The notes below the pieces were generated by a model. It was given only the letters and a program-made list of their open reading frames with translations. It did not search any database and was not told the origin of the DNA. From Aralia elata (lineage: Eukaryota; Streptophyta; Magnoliopsida; Apiales; Araliaceae), in assembly GCA_034770075.1 (NCBI GenBank), contig CM068379.1, positions 14,934,506 to 14,998,505 on the forward strand: a DNA stretch of 64,000 nucleotides, written 5' to 3'. Positions 1 to 11,753 of the stretch are shown piece after piece; positions within the stretch are counted from its first letter, which is position 1, and every line of letters begins with the position of its first letter. The translations under genes and the position numbers were made by a program.

Positions 1-668
1 CTTATATCGCTCAATTCCATAAGATCACTAGGAACCCTAGCCATTCCAAACATAAACATAGATGATGAAACCCTTCTTTTACCTGAAAATTCCTTCTTTT
101 TTCTTCTACTACATTTCTCTTGCACGGGAAAAGATTTGGAATTCGAAAGCTTTGCCTTATTCTTATCCTTTTTCTTCATGTGATCACCATCAAAAAGTCC
201 ACTAGATAATTTTCTTGAACTTTTCTTGGACTTATAAAATGAGGCATCGGATTTCCATCGAAAGAGGCATCTTTTCTTGTCCCTTATTGTTTGGTTTTCG
301 GGGTTTTGGGAAGAATCTGAGGAGGGTTGTTTGGAAGGAATTAGTTTTCCGCAGAAAATAATATTGTCGGGTGGATAAGAGAAATTAGGACTATTCCATT
401 CTTCACTAAAGAACTCGAAATAGTCTTGGTTGGATGATGATAATAATGAGGAGGAGGAGGAGGAGATTGAAGAGGACTGATCATATTCTTTGGCTAAGTA
501 CTTTTCCCAATCAGAAGAATTGTTGCTATATATTGGAAGATCAGATAAAGAGAGTGTCTCTAATGATTCTTCTTCATGATCATCTAGTAACTCTTGTTGC
601 ACTTTAGGGATTGGGAATTTTTCCAATGGAGCTTCTTGATCATGGGATTGCTTGTTAGTAATCATCAT
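1..668 (-). CDS. Partial gene: plant-specific Ser/Lys-rich protein, N-terminal ~222 codons
   Basis: An open frame runs leftwards from an ATG at 668 to the window edge without a stop (222 codons plus 2 bases), so the 3' end is missing. The protein begins MMITNKQSHDQEAPLEKF. It has an acidic stretch with ETLSLSDLPI (about residues 36-45), a serine run (about 68-80), DYFEFFSEEW, then IIFCGKLIP (about 102-110). A basic Lys/Arg-rich middle follows, and the visible part ends FGMARVPSDLMELSDI. An acidic SLSDLP segment, an FCGK motif, a basic region and a terminal MELSDI motif resemble uncharacterised plant proteins of the DUF1645/kinase-regulator kind; that assignment is from memory and tentative. 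No signal peptide or membrane segment is visible. The second ATG (665) is an equally possible start. Real coding is supported by the long open frame and biased composition in otherwise AT-rich DNA. Confidence 0.75.
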   Translation of the reverse strand, partial: MMITNKQSHDQEAPLEKFPIPKVQQELLDDHEEESLETLSLSDLPIYSNNSSDWEKYLAKEYDQSSSISSSSSSLLSSSNQDYFEFFSEEWNSPNFSYPPDNIIFCGKLIPSKQPSSDSSQNPENQTIRDKKRCLFRWKSDASFYKSKKSSRKLSSGLFDGDHMKKKDKNKAKLSNSKSFPVQEKCSRRKKKEFSGKRRVSSSMFMFGMARVPSDLMELSDI

Positions 669-700
669 GTAATTAATTAAGGTACTTTAAGAAGTGGCAA

Positions 701-708
701 TATATATA
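701..708 (-). promoter_or_regulatory. Possible TATA box of the gene at 1-668
   Basis: TATATATA lies 33-40 bp upstream of the first ATG of the minus-strand gene. This would leave a very short 5' leader. The longer (TA)n run at 726-772 could serve instead, so the site is only a candidate. Confidence 0.3.
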
Positions 709-723
709 CACCAGGGGGTTGGG

Positions 724-725
<2 letters not shown>

Positions 726-775
<50 letters not shown>

Positions 776-778
776 TAT

Positions 779-815
<37 letters not shown>
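726..815. repeat. Compound microsatellite (TA)n-(GATA)n
   Basis: About 23 TA repeats (726-772) are followed by an ATAGAT(AGAT)n run to about 815. It lies within 150 bp upstream of the gene at 1-668, so it is promoter-proximal and probably length-polymorphic. Confidence 0.9.
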
Positions 816-1600
816 GATGTATAACAAAATGTATATAAGTGTGCAAATTAAACTTGTACTTCTTTTGGTGTTCTAGAAGTGCAGGCGGAGAGGCACATAG
901 AGCCTGCAAATCCCATGATATAAGATACTACTGGGATAGTAGGAAGGAGGTTAGGGTTGTAAATTAAATAAATCAATTAAGCTAGTTGGGTGGTTGTGTA
1001 AAATAAACTACGCAAATTTTGATCACGTTCACAAGGATCGCATTTGTATTTAGTTTAGTAGTATTGACTTAGTGATAAAATTATGATAATAAATTTGAAG
1101 ATACTTTGGAATTTTATAATTTCATCAAATCAAATGACAAGCTTTTTTTAGAACAAAAAATGTTTGACAAATGAGTTTTTTTGTTAAACAGATAAAGTAT
1201 AAGTTACTTAAAAACATATTTTAATATGTATATATATATATAGTTAATATAAAAAGGTTCCAATAATTCTTTTTAATTTCAATTTCTTTTTTTCTTTTTT
1301 TTATCTTTCTTTTTCCCTCTTTCCCCCTTCGAATTTTTTAAATTCCAAAAACATATATATATGATTGGAGTTGTTTTTACACCTTTATTACTTAATAACT
1401 GTTATTTATTTAAAGAACTTGAGGTGTAACAATTATATTATTAAGAAGAAAATTCAAAAAAATAACTCAAAAGTGATAAAATATTTTTCATCATTTTTAA
1501 ATTAGGAAATGGAGTAGAAAACGAATGATTATTCTGGATGTTGGCTTTTGTTTGTTTGTTGGGGGCGGCTGATCCGCGCGGTGGCTTTAAAAAATTGGAT
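816..1600. other. AT-rich intergenic, no gene seen
   Basis: AT-rich DNA with short homopolymer and CT-rich runs. I see no coding frame, terminal repeats or RNA gene. Confidence 0.6.
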
Positions 1601-1715
1601 AAATTACATATATTAGTACATTTTTAAAAATAATTACAAAAAACATACCTCTATAAAATAATTACAAAAATATTACATTTTTTATTTTTATTTACAATAT
1701 TAATATAATTATAAT

Positions 1716-1857
1716 CACTCTCTCTCTCACTCCTCCCTCCCACCGCCCCAGCCCTTACTCCCGCCTCCCTCCCTTCCGTCGCCCTCCCTCTCGCTACCCT
1801 CCTCCCTCCCATCCCTTCCCACCTTCTTCTTCCCCTTGCCCCCGCCCTCCTTCTCTC
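1716..1857. repeat. Pyrimidine-rich (CT/CCCTCC) tract
   Basis: About 140 bp almost purely C and T on the plus strand, inside element A. Its complement is a G/A-rich tract. A comparable purine-rich tract sits near the far end of element B (5630-5890). Confidence 0.8.
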
Positions 1858-1926
1858 GCATAAAAGTCCATTTCAAAGTATAAGCATAAAAGGCTCAATT
1901 TATTCATAACTTTAAATTTCTTGTAG

Positions 1927-2091
1927 GATGTTGACTTGGGAGGATGCTTACTATGACAAGAATGGGATACATGGTCCTTCAGAGAACAAGTGGCGTAGTG
2001 ACATAACAGGAAATTCACGTGATGGCCAATTTTCACATGACTCTATTGTGTTAGCTGTGGCAAAGATGTCATATGATGTTTACTCGCTTGG
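1927..2091 (+). pseudogene. Orphan exon with intact splice borders, captured in element A
   Basis: A 165-bp block has one open frame (55 codons, phase 1) starting MLTWEDAYYDKNGIHG and ending AKMSYDVYSLG. It is preceded by a T-rich stretch ending TTGTAG and followed by GTAAGGG, which are good acceptor and donor sites. Flanking DNA is AT-rich and intron-like with stops. The coding-like composition contrasts with the surrounding element. No partner exons are found nearby, so I read it as a gene fragment picked up by the transposon. I do not recognise the parent family. It could alternatively be a remnant of the element's own coding region. Confidence 0.5.
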
Positions 2092-2169
2092 GTAAGGGTA
2101 TGATATCGATCATAAACTCATAAGCTGTCTAGACATCTTCAAATTTTACTCACCAATCTTAGTCTTGAT

Positions 2170-2395
2170 AGGTTGGTTACTCACCAATTTGTATTAAAGG
2201 TTGGTTACCCTTGCATTAAAAGTTGGTTACCTTTGTTTTAAGGTTGGATACCTTTTGTATTAAGTTTTGGTTACCATTGTATTAAAGGTTGATTACCTTT
2301 TGTATTAAAAGTTTTGGTTACCATTGTATTAAAGGTTGGTTACCTTTTGTATTAAAAGTTTTGGTTACCATTGTATTAAAGGTTGGTTACCTCTC
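2170..2395. repeat. Minisatellite with GGTTACC core (~50 bp unit)
   Basis: Degenerate tandem units combine GGTTGGTTACC and GTATTAAAAGTTTTGG motifs. The best-preserved copies at the right end repeat every ~52 bp. Confidence 0.85.
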
Positions 2396-2895
2396 TCTTT
2401 TCCTCTCGCACCTTTGACCACACCCAACAACACGCATGGCTTGGTTTCGCCTCCACACAAACCAACGACTTTTTTTGCGCCATTGGAGACTCCAACTTCC
2501 TCCTCCTATCTCTCCCTTTCTCTTCTGTTCCAGGTGTGAACCACTCAAATATACTCCTCCCTACTCCTCCTACTATACCCTCTCTCTCTATCTATATATA
2601 TAACTTCACATATATGCATATATATATATATATACACACAATAATACAAAGAGATATTTGTCCTTTCTTTCTTCGTAACCAATTAGAAACAAAATTAACA
2701 GTTTCAGAGAATAATTTTTTATTCTCTCTCACAAACCCAGATACTCCGATCCTGTTAAAGGAATTTTGGACCTTGATGGGTTGCCAGAAAAGGGTAGTTA
2801 CGATTAATATTGTGTTGTGTGTTATTTTTGTAATTATTTTGTGTGTATTTTATTTTTGGAATTACTTTCTAATTGTTGTATATTAGTGTTAAGGA

Positions 2896-3186
2896 CCCTT
2901 TAAAATTTGGGTCATTGTTCCAGAATCAGAGTTATGGCCCAGCTCGTTTATTTCCGAACATTCTTTCCTACTACACCTGTCCTTATCAACCGGCCCGAAA
3001 CTTTTGGAGTCTAAAGTCCAAACTTAAATAACTAATTTGAATGACTGGCACACTGGCACACTGGCACACTGGCACCTACCCTTTGTGAAGTCTTTATTTT
3101 AACTTTTAAGAGGAAAAACAATTTACGGTTCTACTTGCTAGACATATGGCTATTAAATATATAATCTAATCTAATTTATATATAAT
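2896..3186. other. Intergenic, with a short ACTGGCAC repeat
   Basis: No gene is seen. An ACTGGCAC octamer is repeated four times in tandem at 3044-3075. Confidence 0.7.
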
Positions 3187-3421
3187 ATGATCATTCTGCT
3201 TATAAGATTATTATTAATTTTAAAAAAATATATATTTTAAATTTTAAAATAAGCGTATATTCATTTAATTTAACTTATACAATGATGACTATTTTAAATT
3301 ATTTAAAAAATACTACTAATTATAAAATCTATTGTTTTATAATTTAAATGTATCATAATATATTTTAAATTGACTTTCAAAAAAGTAATAATAATCTTAT
3401 ATATTGAATTAAACAGAGAGT
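3187..3421. mobile_element. Stowaway-like MITE (decayed)
   Basis: The left arm TATAAGATTATTATTAATTTT is matched in reverse complement by AAAGTAATAATAATCTTATA at the right, with central ACAATGATGA and AATTTAAATG blocks. The same order of blocks recurs at 51531-51783, so these are two copies of one family. No coding capacity. Confidence 0.6.
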
Positions 3422-4200
3422 ATAATATTTGTGTCTTTGCACTAAGAATTATGCTAAACTGATTCAAGTTTTTTTTTTTTTTGAGACTTGTTTCTTTCTT
3501 TTTGTAGAAGAATTTCATTATCAACTCTTGTGATATATTGCTTCCTCCGTTTAGAATTTTTTTTTTTTTTTCATTTGTGAGCATTTTTTTTTTCATTTCA
3601 TTGATTGACGTTAATAGATTATTTTTTTCCAAATTTGAGTACGGGGGTTATCATATCGGTTCGTTATCATATGAGTTCGTTATTTCATTACTTGTGTTGA
3701 AGAACTGTTTAAATCTGAATATTTTATTATAACTAATTTTTTTATGTGATATGACAGTTTTTTATTAATATTTGTGGTGTCCATTAGTTTTTGTTATAAT
3801 TGACTATTTTTCTGATTATCTGTTATTTGTTTAAAATGATTATCATTTAAATTATTTTTATTATAATATTTTCATTTTTTATAACAAATTATAATTTTAA
3901 TATATTTCAAGAAGACTTGTTTAATAAATAAAGAAGTGTTAACAGAAGTGATGTGGTGTCTGGTGTGGGGTTAGATCTTGACCCATCACAAATTAGAATT
4001 AAGGCTCAACTAATTATTCTAATAGTAATGTTAGGAACATAAATTATGTACAAAAAATATACACACAATATAAAAAAAGAAAAAAAATATGAATCGAGAC
4101 CTACCATTGAATATTTTATACATTTTATTGGTAAACAATTAATAGGTCTTAATTTTTATATACAATTTTTCATGTACAATTTGTACACATAATTTTATTT
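3422..4200. other. AT-rich intergenic, no gene seen
   Basis: Poly-T runs and AT-rich DNA. The open frames here are short and low-complexity; I see nothing coding. Confidence 0.6.
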
Positions 4201-4300
4201 GGAACATTTATATTTATTAGTACATTTTTATAAAAAATTACAACAAAAGTGCATACATAAAATATTTACAAAATTAGTGCATCTTTAATATTTAATTTAT

Positions 4301-4466
4301 AAATTAGTGCATTCTTATCCCTTTAATTTAGGTGGGTGGTTTAATGGGTTGCTGATGTGGCCCATGTTTCTATTTAATTGCACATTTCAAAATCTATTAT
4401 ATAATTTTTTTTCTATTATAAAAAATTAAAGGGATAAGAATGCCTTGTATAAGAATGCACTAATTT
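4301..4466. repeat. Inverted repeat inside element B
   Basis: Arm AAATTAGTGCATTCTTATCC... at 4301-4329 is answered by its reverse complement at 4424-4466. The right arm contains the AAGAATGC motif twice. The spacer is ~95 bp. It may be a nested foldback element or part of the element's own terminus. Confidence 0.65.
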
Positions 4467-4663
4467 GTAAATGTTGGGGCGAAGGCAGGCAGGCAGAGGC
4501 GGCGAGGTGGAAATTGAATAGAAAGCCTCTGTCTAGTTTTGCGTGCCATTTTTTACTCATCTAACATCACCCTAGGTAACCTTAAATACAAGGCACTCTG
4601 GCTAGCTAACTACTCCATCTACACTCCTTCCCTAAAAAAAATTAAAGTTTACACTCATTTAAG

Positions 4664-5170
4664 TTACCAATTAATTATAAAAAATCTATTATATAATTTT
4701 TTTTTATAGTGCAATTGGTAGCCAAAGTTTCATACAAAGGTAACAAATTCAGTTTTATTAGGTTACCAATTAATTTTAAAAAATCTATTATATAATTTTT
4801 TTTTCATAATGCAGTTAGTAGCCAAACCTTAACATAAAGGTAACCAATTCAGTTTTATTGGGCTATCAATTAATTATAAAAAATCTATTATAGAATTGTT
4901 TTTTCATAGTGCAGTTGGTAGCCAAACCTTAATACAAAGGTAACCAATTCAGTTTTATTGGGTTACCAATTAATTATAAAAAATCTAGTATAGAATTTTT
5001 TTTCATAGTGCAGTTAGTAGCCAAACCTTAATACAAAGGTAACCAATTCAGTTTTATTGGGTTACCAAATAATTATAAAAAATCTATTATAGAATTTTTT
5101 TTCATAGTCTAGTTGGTAACCAAATTTTCATACAAAGGTAACAAATTCAGTTTTATTAGGTTACCAATTA
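4664..5170. repeat. Tandem array, five ~100-bp units
   Basis: Each unit runs TTACCAATTAATTATAAAAA, then a poly-T run, then CAGTTGGTAGCCAAACCTT, then GGTAACCAATTCAGTTTTAT. Units start near 4664, 4762, 4862, 4962 and 5061 and differ by a few bases. Shorter GGTTACC echoes continue to about 5285. Confidence 0.9.
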
Positions 5171-6151
5171 ATCTGGAATCATCTCCATTGTCTAATAACT
5201 GAAGCATTAAAAATAATACAATATTGTGAATGGTTACCAACTCAACATTATACAGTAACCAAAATTAATCTAATTGGTAACCATAAATCTGAAACACACT
5301 CAAATCTATTTCAACTCATCAATTTTGTTCTCCCTCAAGATCACCGAACAAATTATAGCAACAACAACCAAATAACATAATTCATTTCAAATATCAAAAT
5401 CAATTACGAAAATGATGTGTTTATCTCAAAAATTCAAAATCAAAAATAAGAGATTCTCAAAACCTAAACAATAAACTCCATATGTTGCTTCTTCTTCCTC
5501 TTCATCTTCTCTTTTATTTATTTTTCCCCCTTTTTATTCGGGGATTGCGATTTTTGTAAGCTATTTGCTAAGCACAATAGATCTAGGATTTTACATCAAA
5601 GATTGGGTATTTTAAAGATGGGTGACAGAGAAGGATTTTTCGATGACAGAAGAGAGAGAAAAGAGAAATTGGGTTTGAAGAGAGAAGAAAAGGGAAATTG
5701 GAGAAAGAGAAGAAGGAAAATTAGGTTTGAAGAGAGAGAAAAGGGATGGAGAAGAGGTTGGTTTTAGTGAGATGATGGAAATAGAAGTGGCCATTTTTGC
5801 ACAAAGGGTTTTCAAAAAGATGGTAGAAAGATGGTAACAGAGGAGAGAGAAAGATGGTAGTAAGAGGAGAGAGAAAGATGGTAGATGAGGCGGTAGTTTC
5901 CTTATTTCTGTGAAACTGAATGATTTGAAGTGGTTATTATTTTGCAATATTTTTATAATTATTTTATTAGTGCACTAATCTTGTAATTTTTTATAATTGT
6001 TGTATATTACTGTAAAGAACTCTTATTATTTTTATTCTAAAATATTAATTTAAATAACTTTACATACTACATATGGGCCAAAAAGATCATGATTTGTCCG
6101 TACTCTCAATAACTACTTAAATTGTAATAACCATCTTATCCATATTTGATA

Positions 6152-6260
6152 CTCCTTATGTTTTAAATTTAGAGATATAATTTGATTTTTGAGGTCAAAT
6201 AATATTATTTGACCTTAAAAATCAAATCAAATTATATCTTTAATTTTGAAAGAAAGAGAG
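6152..6260. mobile_element. Short foldback MITE, 109 bp, TA target
   Basis: A near-perfect palindrome: arms containing AGATATAATTTGATTTTTGA meet at a centre around AATATT. CTCCTTATG at one end and AAAGAGAG at the other are flanked by TA (6150-6151 and 6261-6262), the Stowaway/mariner target. Confidence 0.7.
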
Positions 6261-6664
6261 TAGTTGATACTTTATTACTTTTGGAATCAAATACAGCTTA
6301 CGAAGTATAGAGGAAAGGTTCCTCGTTGTCATTTTTAGTGATTACTACCCTGGTCTTATGTGAAGTAATACTTTCAATTTTTCTTTCTTCATTAGCAAAG
6401 CTTAAACTTTCTGCTTAATATTTTCATTTTTTCCCAATCTTTCTCCCATTCTTTACGGATGCTAGATTTAGATGAGTTTGTCTATCCTAGATTGAAAAGA
6501 AGGCACCTAGTAGCCCAAATCTTGCCCAATTTTAGTTAATCTCATAACGGATTAGCCTAATTAAGTCTAAAGAATAAGTTGGTTCAACTTTTGGACTACA
6601 AGACCCATTATCATTATAGTACTGGAGCTATAGGTACATTTAAATATAATTTTTTGGAGTAATA

Positions 6665-6815
6665 TTAAGGGTCTCAAATTTTTTGTCTCAAATGATATTA
6701 CACTGAATATTTTAATAATAATTTACGACATAGTCAATCACATGAGACCTACCCAATCAATATTACGCTGACACATTGTTTAACACACTTTTTGAGACCA
6801 AAAATTCAAGACATC
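6665..6815. mobile_element. Probable MITE with ~30-bp terminal inverted repeats
   Basis: GGGTCTCAAATTTTTTGTCT at the left is matched by the reverse complement of AGACCAAAAATTCAAGACAT at the right, ~150 bp apart. Family unknown and target duplication unclear. Confidence 0.45.
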
Positions 6816-8475
6816 ACTCAATTCTTTGACTATATTTATTTGTAAAAATAATTAGTGGGATCGGATTATTTATACTACTATATTATTACTGCGAACTATT
6901 TTATCTAATAATTATTCTGATATTTTACATGAACTATGAATTTTTATTTCTAAGATTATTTGATGCTAGATTATAATCTCATGTGGATAGGTGAGATTAT
7001 ATAATCCCGCTTTTGAGGTATTTGTGACGCCCCCAAAATAGGGTCCACACAACCCATTTTGAGTCGCTAAAAATACAAATAATCAACTTATTACAATATA
7101 GTCCCAAACACAATAAATCACTCTAAATTTTCACTACAATTATTGTCACACTATTTTACAACACAGTGAAGACTACTATAGTAATTATCTTGGGCCATTA
7201 CTCCACACACCGACTAGTCCCAACCACACTCTCATTTCTTGAGAAGAACAATGGAACAAAAAGAAAAAGGGTGGGTTCAAATAGCCCAGTAAAGAATATC
7301 ATGACTATGATAATGAAGAATAAATTATCTTTAGCTTTCAACAGTGATAAATTAGATATTTAGAGAATATGGTAAATGATATAATTTTTCAACAAATAAC
7401 TATAGTGAAATAAACAATTCATTAGAAAAGTCAAGTAGACTATAATATCTATTATCTTCTCCAATATAAAAGTTCATCATCAATATTTTAACCTTGTAAC
7501 ACCAATCAACAGTTCTTGATCATAATCATACCAATCTACAGTTTTTGGTCATAATCATGTTGATCAATTCATTTTTGCATCATGGGCCAAAGATATTCAA
7601 TTATAACACCAATGGTCATGATCATGCCAGTCAACAGTTCTTCTTTGTACTCAGGCCAAAGAGAACTTTCACCACGTGTCCTTACCATACAGACCAAAGA
7701 CACTCAACAATCATATCGTCTTTACACCCACGCCAAAGACATTCATAATAACTTGATCCTTTGATGATTAGTACAAATAACAGTGATATAGAGAATGAAC
7801 GAAAGTTATAAGAATAATAAGATAAAAGAATAAACATTCGAGGTTTAACATTTAATTTGTATTTAATTTGTTCAGAGTCCAATAATGTTTAAATTGTCCA
7901 CATGATAACCAAAATGTGGAGTCAAATTCAAGAATGATATTCAAGATTCATAATTTAAAGATAAAGATTAAAATTCAATAAGAAGGTTCAGGTAAATAAA
8001 AAGTTCAAATGAAATAATATTAGATGAAGCGCAAATCTCAAAGAAATTTTTAATCATTTCAGGAATTATAGAAGCAATACTTACCATAGTAAGTTTAGAT
8101 TTAGGAGTATGAAAGAAAGTGATATCCCTTACCTTATTTAAAAAGTGACTTAATTAGAAAGTGACTAGATGTTGCTTTCTATGAAGTTTATCAACCTAAA
8201 TATGTTTATAATTTAATTAGTAACTATCACATATGGTGTACATTGACTCGTATGTTATGAAATTATCAAAAGTGACTATATAGTATAAATTTGTGTAGTG
8301 TACAGAATAAACTTCAAAATAGTTTTTGAAAGAATAATATTTCAAAATAAAGTCTTCCAAAGAAAGTTTTCTCAAAATAGCTCTTCTAAAGGAGAAATTA
8401 TAAACACCGTGTGATGTGTGTGGGTGCTTGACTAACTTTTATAGTAAAATTTACTTGAACAATACTAGTACTCTT

Positions 8476-10183
8476 TGTTAGGTTTGTATATAGCGCGAAC
8501 ATGCAATCAAATTACATAAATAGTGCGGAAGCGCGATAAAACGGATTTTAAAATTTTTCATACAAACCATCACCATGATCATCCATGTGCTCAATTATTA
8601 ATTAAACGAAAGAGATAAAGTATGAGAATCATACCCTTGTAGAACCATGCTTCCACAGGTACGAGTTCACCTCCAAATCCTTCGCGTTCTCCTTGAATTT
8701 CACCAATGAGATTCCTTCCTTTGATCAACGTTAGCCACCCAAGTGTTTGGCCTCTAGAGGTGATCTACCAAGGAATAATAGTTATTCAAGAAGATGGGTG
8801 TTGGCAAAACCCTAGTTTCTATCTCTATAGAAATTGCAAGTACTCTCTCTCTCTCCAATTCTCATGGAAGAGTGTGTAAATTGTTTAACCCCAAATCATG
8901 ATAAGACTCCTCTTATTTATAGATATAGGGAACCCTCCTAAACAATTTAGGAGTAGGGTTTTTATTTTAATTAAACTCCTTTAATTAATTAAACTCCTAA
9001 TCCAATTAGGAATTTATGATAGAGTACTTCTATTAATTAATTCCCGATCCCTATTAGGAATTAAATAATAGTAATAGTAATAATAATAATAAGACTCCTC
9101 TTATTAATTTATATTTAATATTTCCAAAATATTAAATAATAAATATTAAGCTATTTAATTTATTCTATCTCCATAGATTAAATTAAATACACTTAACTTA
9201 TTATTACAATTATGCCATTTACTTCTTAAATAAATATTTTTCTTTTTGCGGTGTGACCCTTTAGGTTCTCCACATTAAACCGGTTGTGAATAAATCAATT
9301 AGAACAATTCTAATCTTATTTAAATAAATAAATTAAACTATTTAATTCATTTAAATAAATAATATTTATTCTACAATAAGGGTAAGCCCCCTTAGCGATC
9401 AACGACTTTCCAGATAATATAGATTTTAACATTAATCACAAAAGAACCTTTCAGTGAATAGTTACCGTACAATTCAATCCTTCTACCATACAATGTCCCA
9501 ATTAAATATAAGACATGGAATTACCGTCAAGTCTTATTTTATTTAATTATATGTATTTCGATTCTGAAATGCACAACTCTGATTAATGCAAATTAGAAAC
9601 TCCTTTCTAATTTCATTCTGCTTTGGCCAAAGACTTCTGAGTCGTCATTTATCGAATCACATAGGACATTCTCTCCTTTTACTAGAAGTGGTAGATTCTT
9701 TGTTGATCATTCACCTATCTCCATGTACAACTTATTATACCCAATCATACCCTTTGATATACCATAAAGGTCTTAAGGGACATGTCAAAGTATAACTCAT
9801 CATACACAAGATACTATGATGATCTCAAGTCCAAGGATCACTTGTACTACTATCACTAGAGGAATTTCTATTGACAAGCGAGTAAAACTCCATTAGGTAT
9901 TCCTTAGCGAGCCACGTTCAGTGAACTTATTCTCTAATAAGCACCTACATACTTGCTTTAGTGTCTCCACACAAATGATTATGAGATCAATCATCCTCTT
10001 CATAAGAGCAAGCAACGTATGTACTAATCTATCCGGATTCACTAATCCCCTTTTTAGTAATCCATCGATTAGGAACAATTTTAGTTTGTGAGCTATCTAG
10101 AATTTAGATCTCATTAGCATGATCACCATCATGATTCTAAAAGCATTGTTCAAAACTATGGGTTTATCACATTTAATATAACA
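8476..10183. mobile_element. Probable solo LTR nested in the older LTR (~1.7 kb)
   Basis: It begins TGTTAGGTTTGTATATAGCG with a GCGGAAGCG block and ends TTTAATATAACA, i.e. TGTTA...TAACA, the usual LTR form. It has no gag-pol. Internal sequence is moderately complex with no long frame. Flanking pentamers CTCTT and ACACT do not match, so the target duplication is lost or the ends are slightly misplaced. Orientation is not determined. Confidence 0.5.
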
Positions 10184-10551
10184 ACACTATGTAGATAATA
10201 TAAAATACCTTTAATAACCGAATAAGATTAGAAAGTATATGCTACATCATATCAAATATGATTGGCTTGTGTGCATACTACTTTCACTCTTACTGAACTT
10301 CACAAATACTCAAGATAACCGAGCACACTTAGAGAGAACTTACACCAAGAAATTTTTAGAGAGTGGAAGGAAGTATAAGCAAGAAAGTTAAGAAATTCCT
10401 TATGTTAAGCCCCCTTATTTATAGCAAAAATTTAATCAACATCTACCACACATCAATTATCACAATTTATTCTTAATCAACATCTTCCAATATTTTATTC
10501 ATCAATTATTCACACATTTATCAATTATTCATCAATTATCACAATTTATTC

Positions 10552-10775
10552 ACACTTTTTCTTTAATCATACTATTTCTTTAATCTATTTCACTCATCCT
10601 TTTTCCAATTATTCACATCTTTATCAATTAATCACACTTTTTCTTTAATCAAACTATTTCTTTAATCTATTTCACCCATCCTTTATCAATTATTCACATC
10701 TTTATCAATTAATCAAACTATTTCTTTAATCTATTTCACCCATCCTTTATCAATTATTTACATCTTTATCAAATT
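10552..10775. repeat. Minisatellite, ~80-bp unit
   Basis: Units contain TTTCTTTAATCTATTTCAC, CATCCTTT, AATTATTCACATCTTTATC and AATTAATCA. There are about 2.7 copies, with looser half-units upstream from 10440. Confidence 0.8.
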
Positions 10776-10964
10776 TTCAACCATTATTCACAATTAATAT
10801 AGACGAACAATACTGACAACCAGATCGTTCCCAAGAAAGAGGAGGTCTTCCATATAAACATAGCGCAATTAAATAACCACTTCCTCGACAAAACTTCTAG
10901 ACATTGTCAATAATGTTAATTGGTCTAATTATATCATATCAAATAATATGAGTTATTGTGTCTT

Positions 10965-11245
10965 GACAATTATTGATGAAATAATATAGAATATTGTGCA
11001 TATGTTACCGTAGTAATTATTGAATCAATAATATAAAATACTGTGCAAATGTTACTATAACAATTATTGAGTTAATAATATAAAATATTGTGCAATTATT
11101 GAGTTAAAATACTATGCAATTGTTACTATAACAATTATTGAATCAATAATATGAAATACTATACAATACCATGTACTACTGTGGAATACCGCGTGCTACT
11201 GTGTAATACCGCGTGCTACTGTAGAGTACAGCGTGTGTGTTACTG
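10965..11245. repeat. Two adjacent minisatellites (~56-bp and ~22-bp units)
   Basis: 10965-11160 repeats AATTATTGAATCAATAATAT with ACTGTGCAAATGTTACTATA. 11166-11245 repeats AATACCGCGTGCTACTGTG. Confidence 0.75.
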
Positions 11246-11753
11246 TACTTTTATCACCGGGTATTTTAACAGTTAAAGGTAATAGTACCGTTAACAATTT
11301 TTTATTAAAAAAGTTATTTCTGTCGTTTTCGATATTTGACAATTAGTTATTGTGGGGCCCAACAATGATCGGTTATTTCGGCGTCGTCGTACTTTTCGAC
11401 AAAACGAATATTTTTCGACATATCTTTTGTCTTATAATGTGCACATATCACCCTTAACTTATCATTTCATCAATTTAGCAACTTACTGTTTAAAATAATA
11501 ATTATAAGAAAGTTATGTTCTATTTATTAAAAGTTGGGGTCTTATCGTCGACCTTATCTCCCCCGAATATAGATAACCGACCCTGTAACCGCCATAACAA
11601 CGTTCCTGATCCCCTAGGGAGGCTTTATGTATAGGTTCTGGAGAACCGTCCGACCTTATATTGCCATAATAATTTTGGATTTCTACTGATAAATCTGAGG
11701 ATAATGACTCCAGAGCTCTTCGGAACAGTTCAGGCTTTGCTGAATATGGGATC

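Larger units (their letters stand above)
1605..2895. mobile_element. Probable non-autonomous Mutator-like element A (~1.3 kb)
   Basis: The left end (about 1605-1700) has alternating TTAGTACA and AATTACAAAAA motifs. The reverse complement of 2790-2895 carries related TAATATACAAC and AATTCCAAAAA motifs, giving long imperfect terminal inverted repeats. The same end motifs occur at both ends of a second element (about 4205-6020). The interior holds a pyrimidine-rich tract (1716-1857), an orphan exon (1927-2091) and a GGTTACC minisatellite (2170-2395). No transposase frame is visible. Boundaries are approximate and I could not fix a target duplication. The Mutator assignment rests on the long terminal repeats and gene-fragment content. 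Confidence 0.45.
4205..6020. mobile_element. Probable non-autonomous Mutator-like element B (~1.8 kb)
   Basis: The left end (4205-4300) and the reverse complement of the right end (5940-6020) share ATAAAAAATTACAA followed by an AGTGCA motif. They also share motifs with both ends of element A. Inside are an inverted repeat (4301-4466), a five-copy ~100-bp tandem array with GGTTACC cores (4664-5170) and a purine-rich tract (5630-5890). The ~111-codon minus-strand frame at 5612-5947 is low-complexity Ser/Leu/Phe from the purine tract and is probably not a gene. No transposase is visible. Exact ends and target duplication are unresolved. Confidence 0.5.
7023..11544 (-). mobile_element. Old Tekay-like LTR (minus orientation), interrupted
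   Basis: It starts TGTGACGCCCCCAAAATAG, the same terminus as the complete Tekay LTRs at 21618 and 31587. It ends near GTTGGGGTCTTA with a pyrimidine run (TCTCCCCC, 11551-11558) just beyond, consistent with a polypurine tract read on the minus strand. Removing the nested 1.7 kb insertion leaves ~2.8 kb, close to the 2.75 kb solo LTR at 60267-63013. It contains several minisatellites (10552-11245). The partner LTR and coding region are not visible nearby, and the inner boundary is inferred. Confidence 0.45.

Noticed and set aside
673..909. 78-codon minus-strand ORF with Tyr/Ile repeats
   Set aside because: It is the translation of the (TA)n-(GATA)n microsatellite.
5612..5947. 111-codon Ser/Leu/Phe-rich minus-strand ORF
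   Set aside because: It comes from a purine-rich tract inside element B; composition alone keeps it open.
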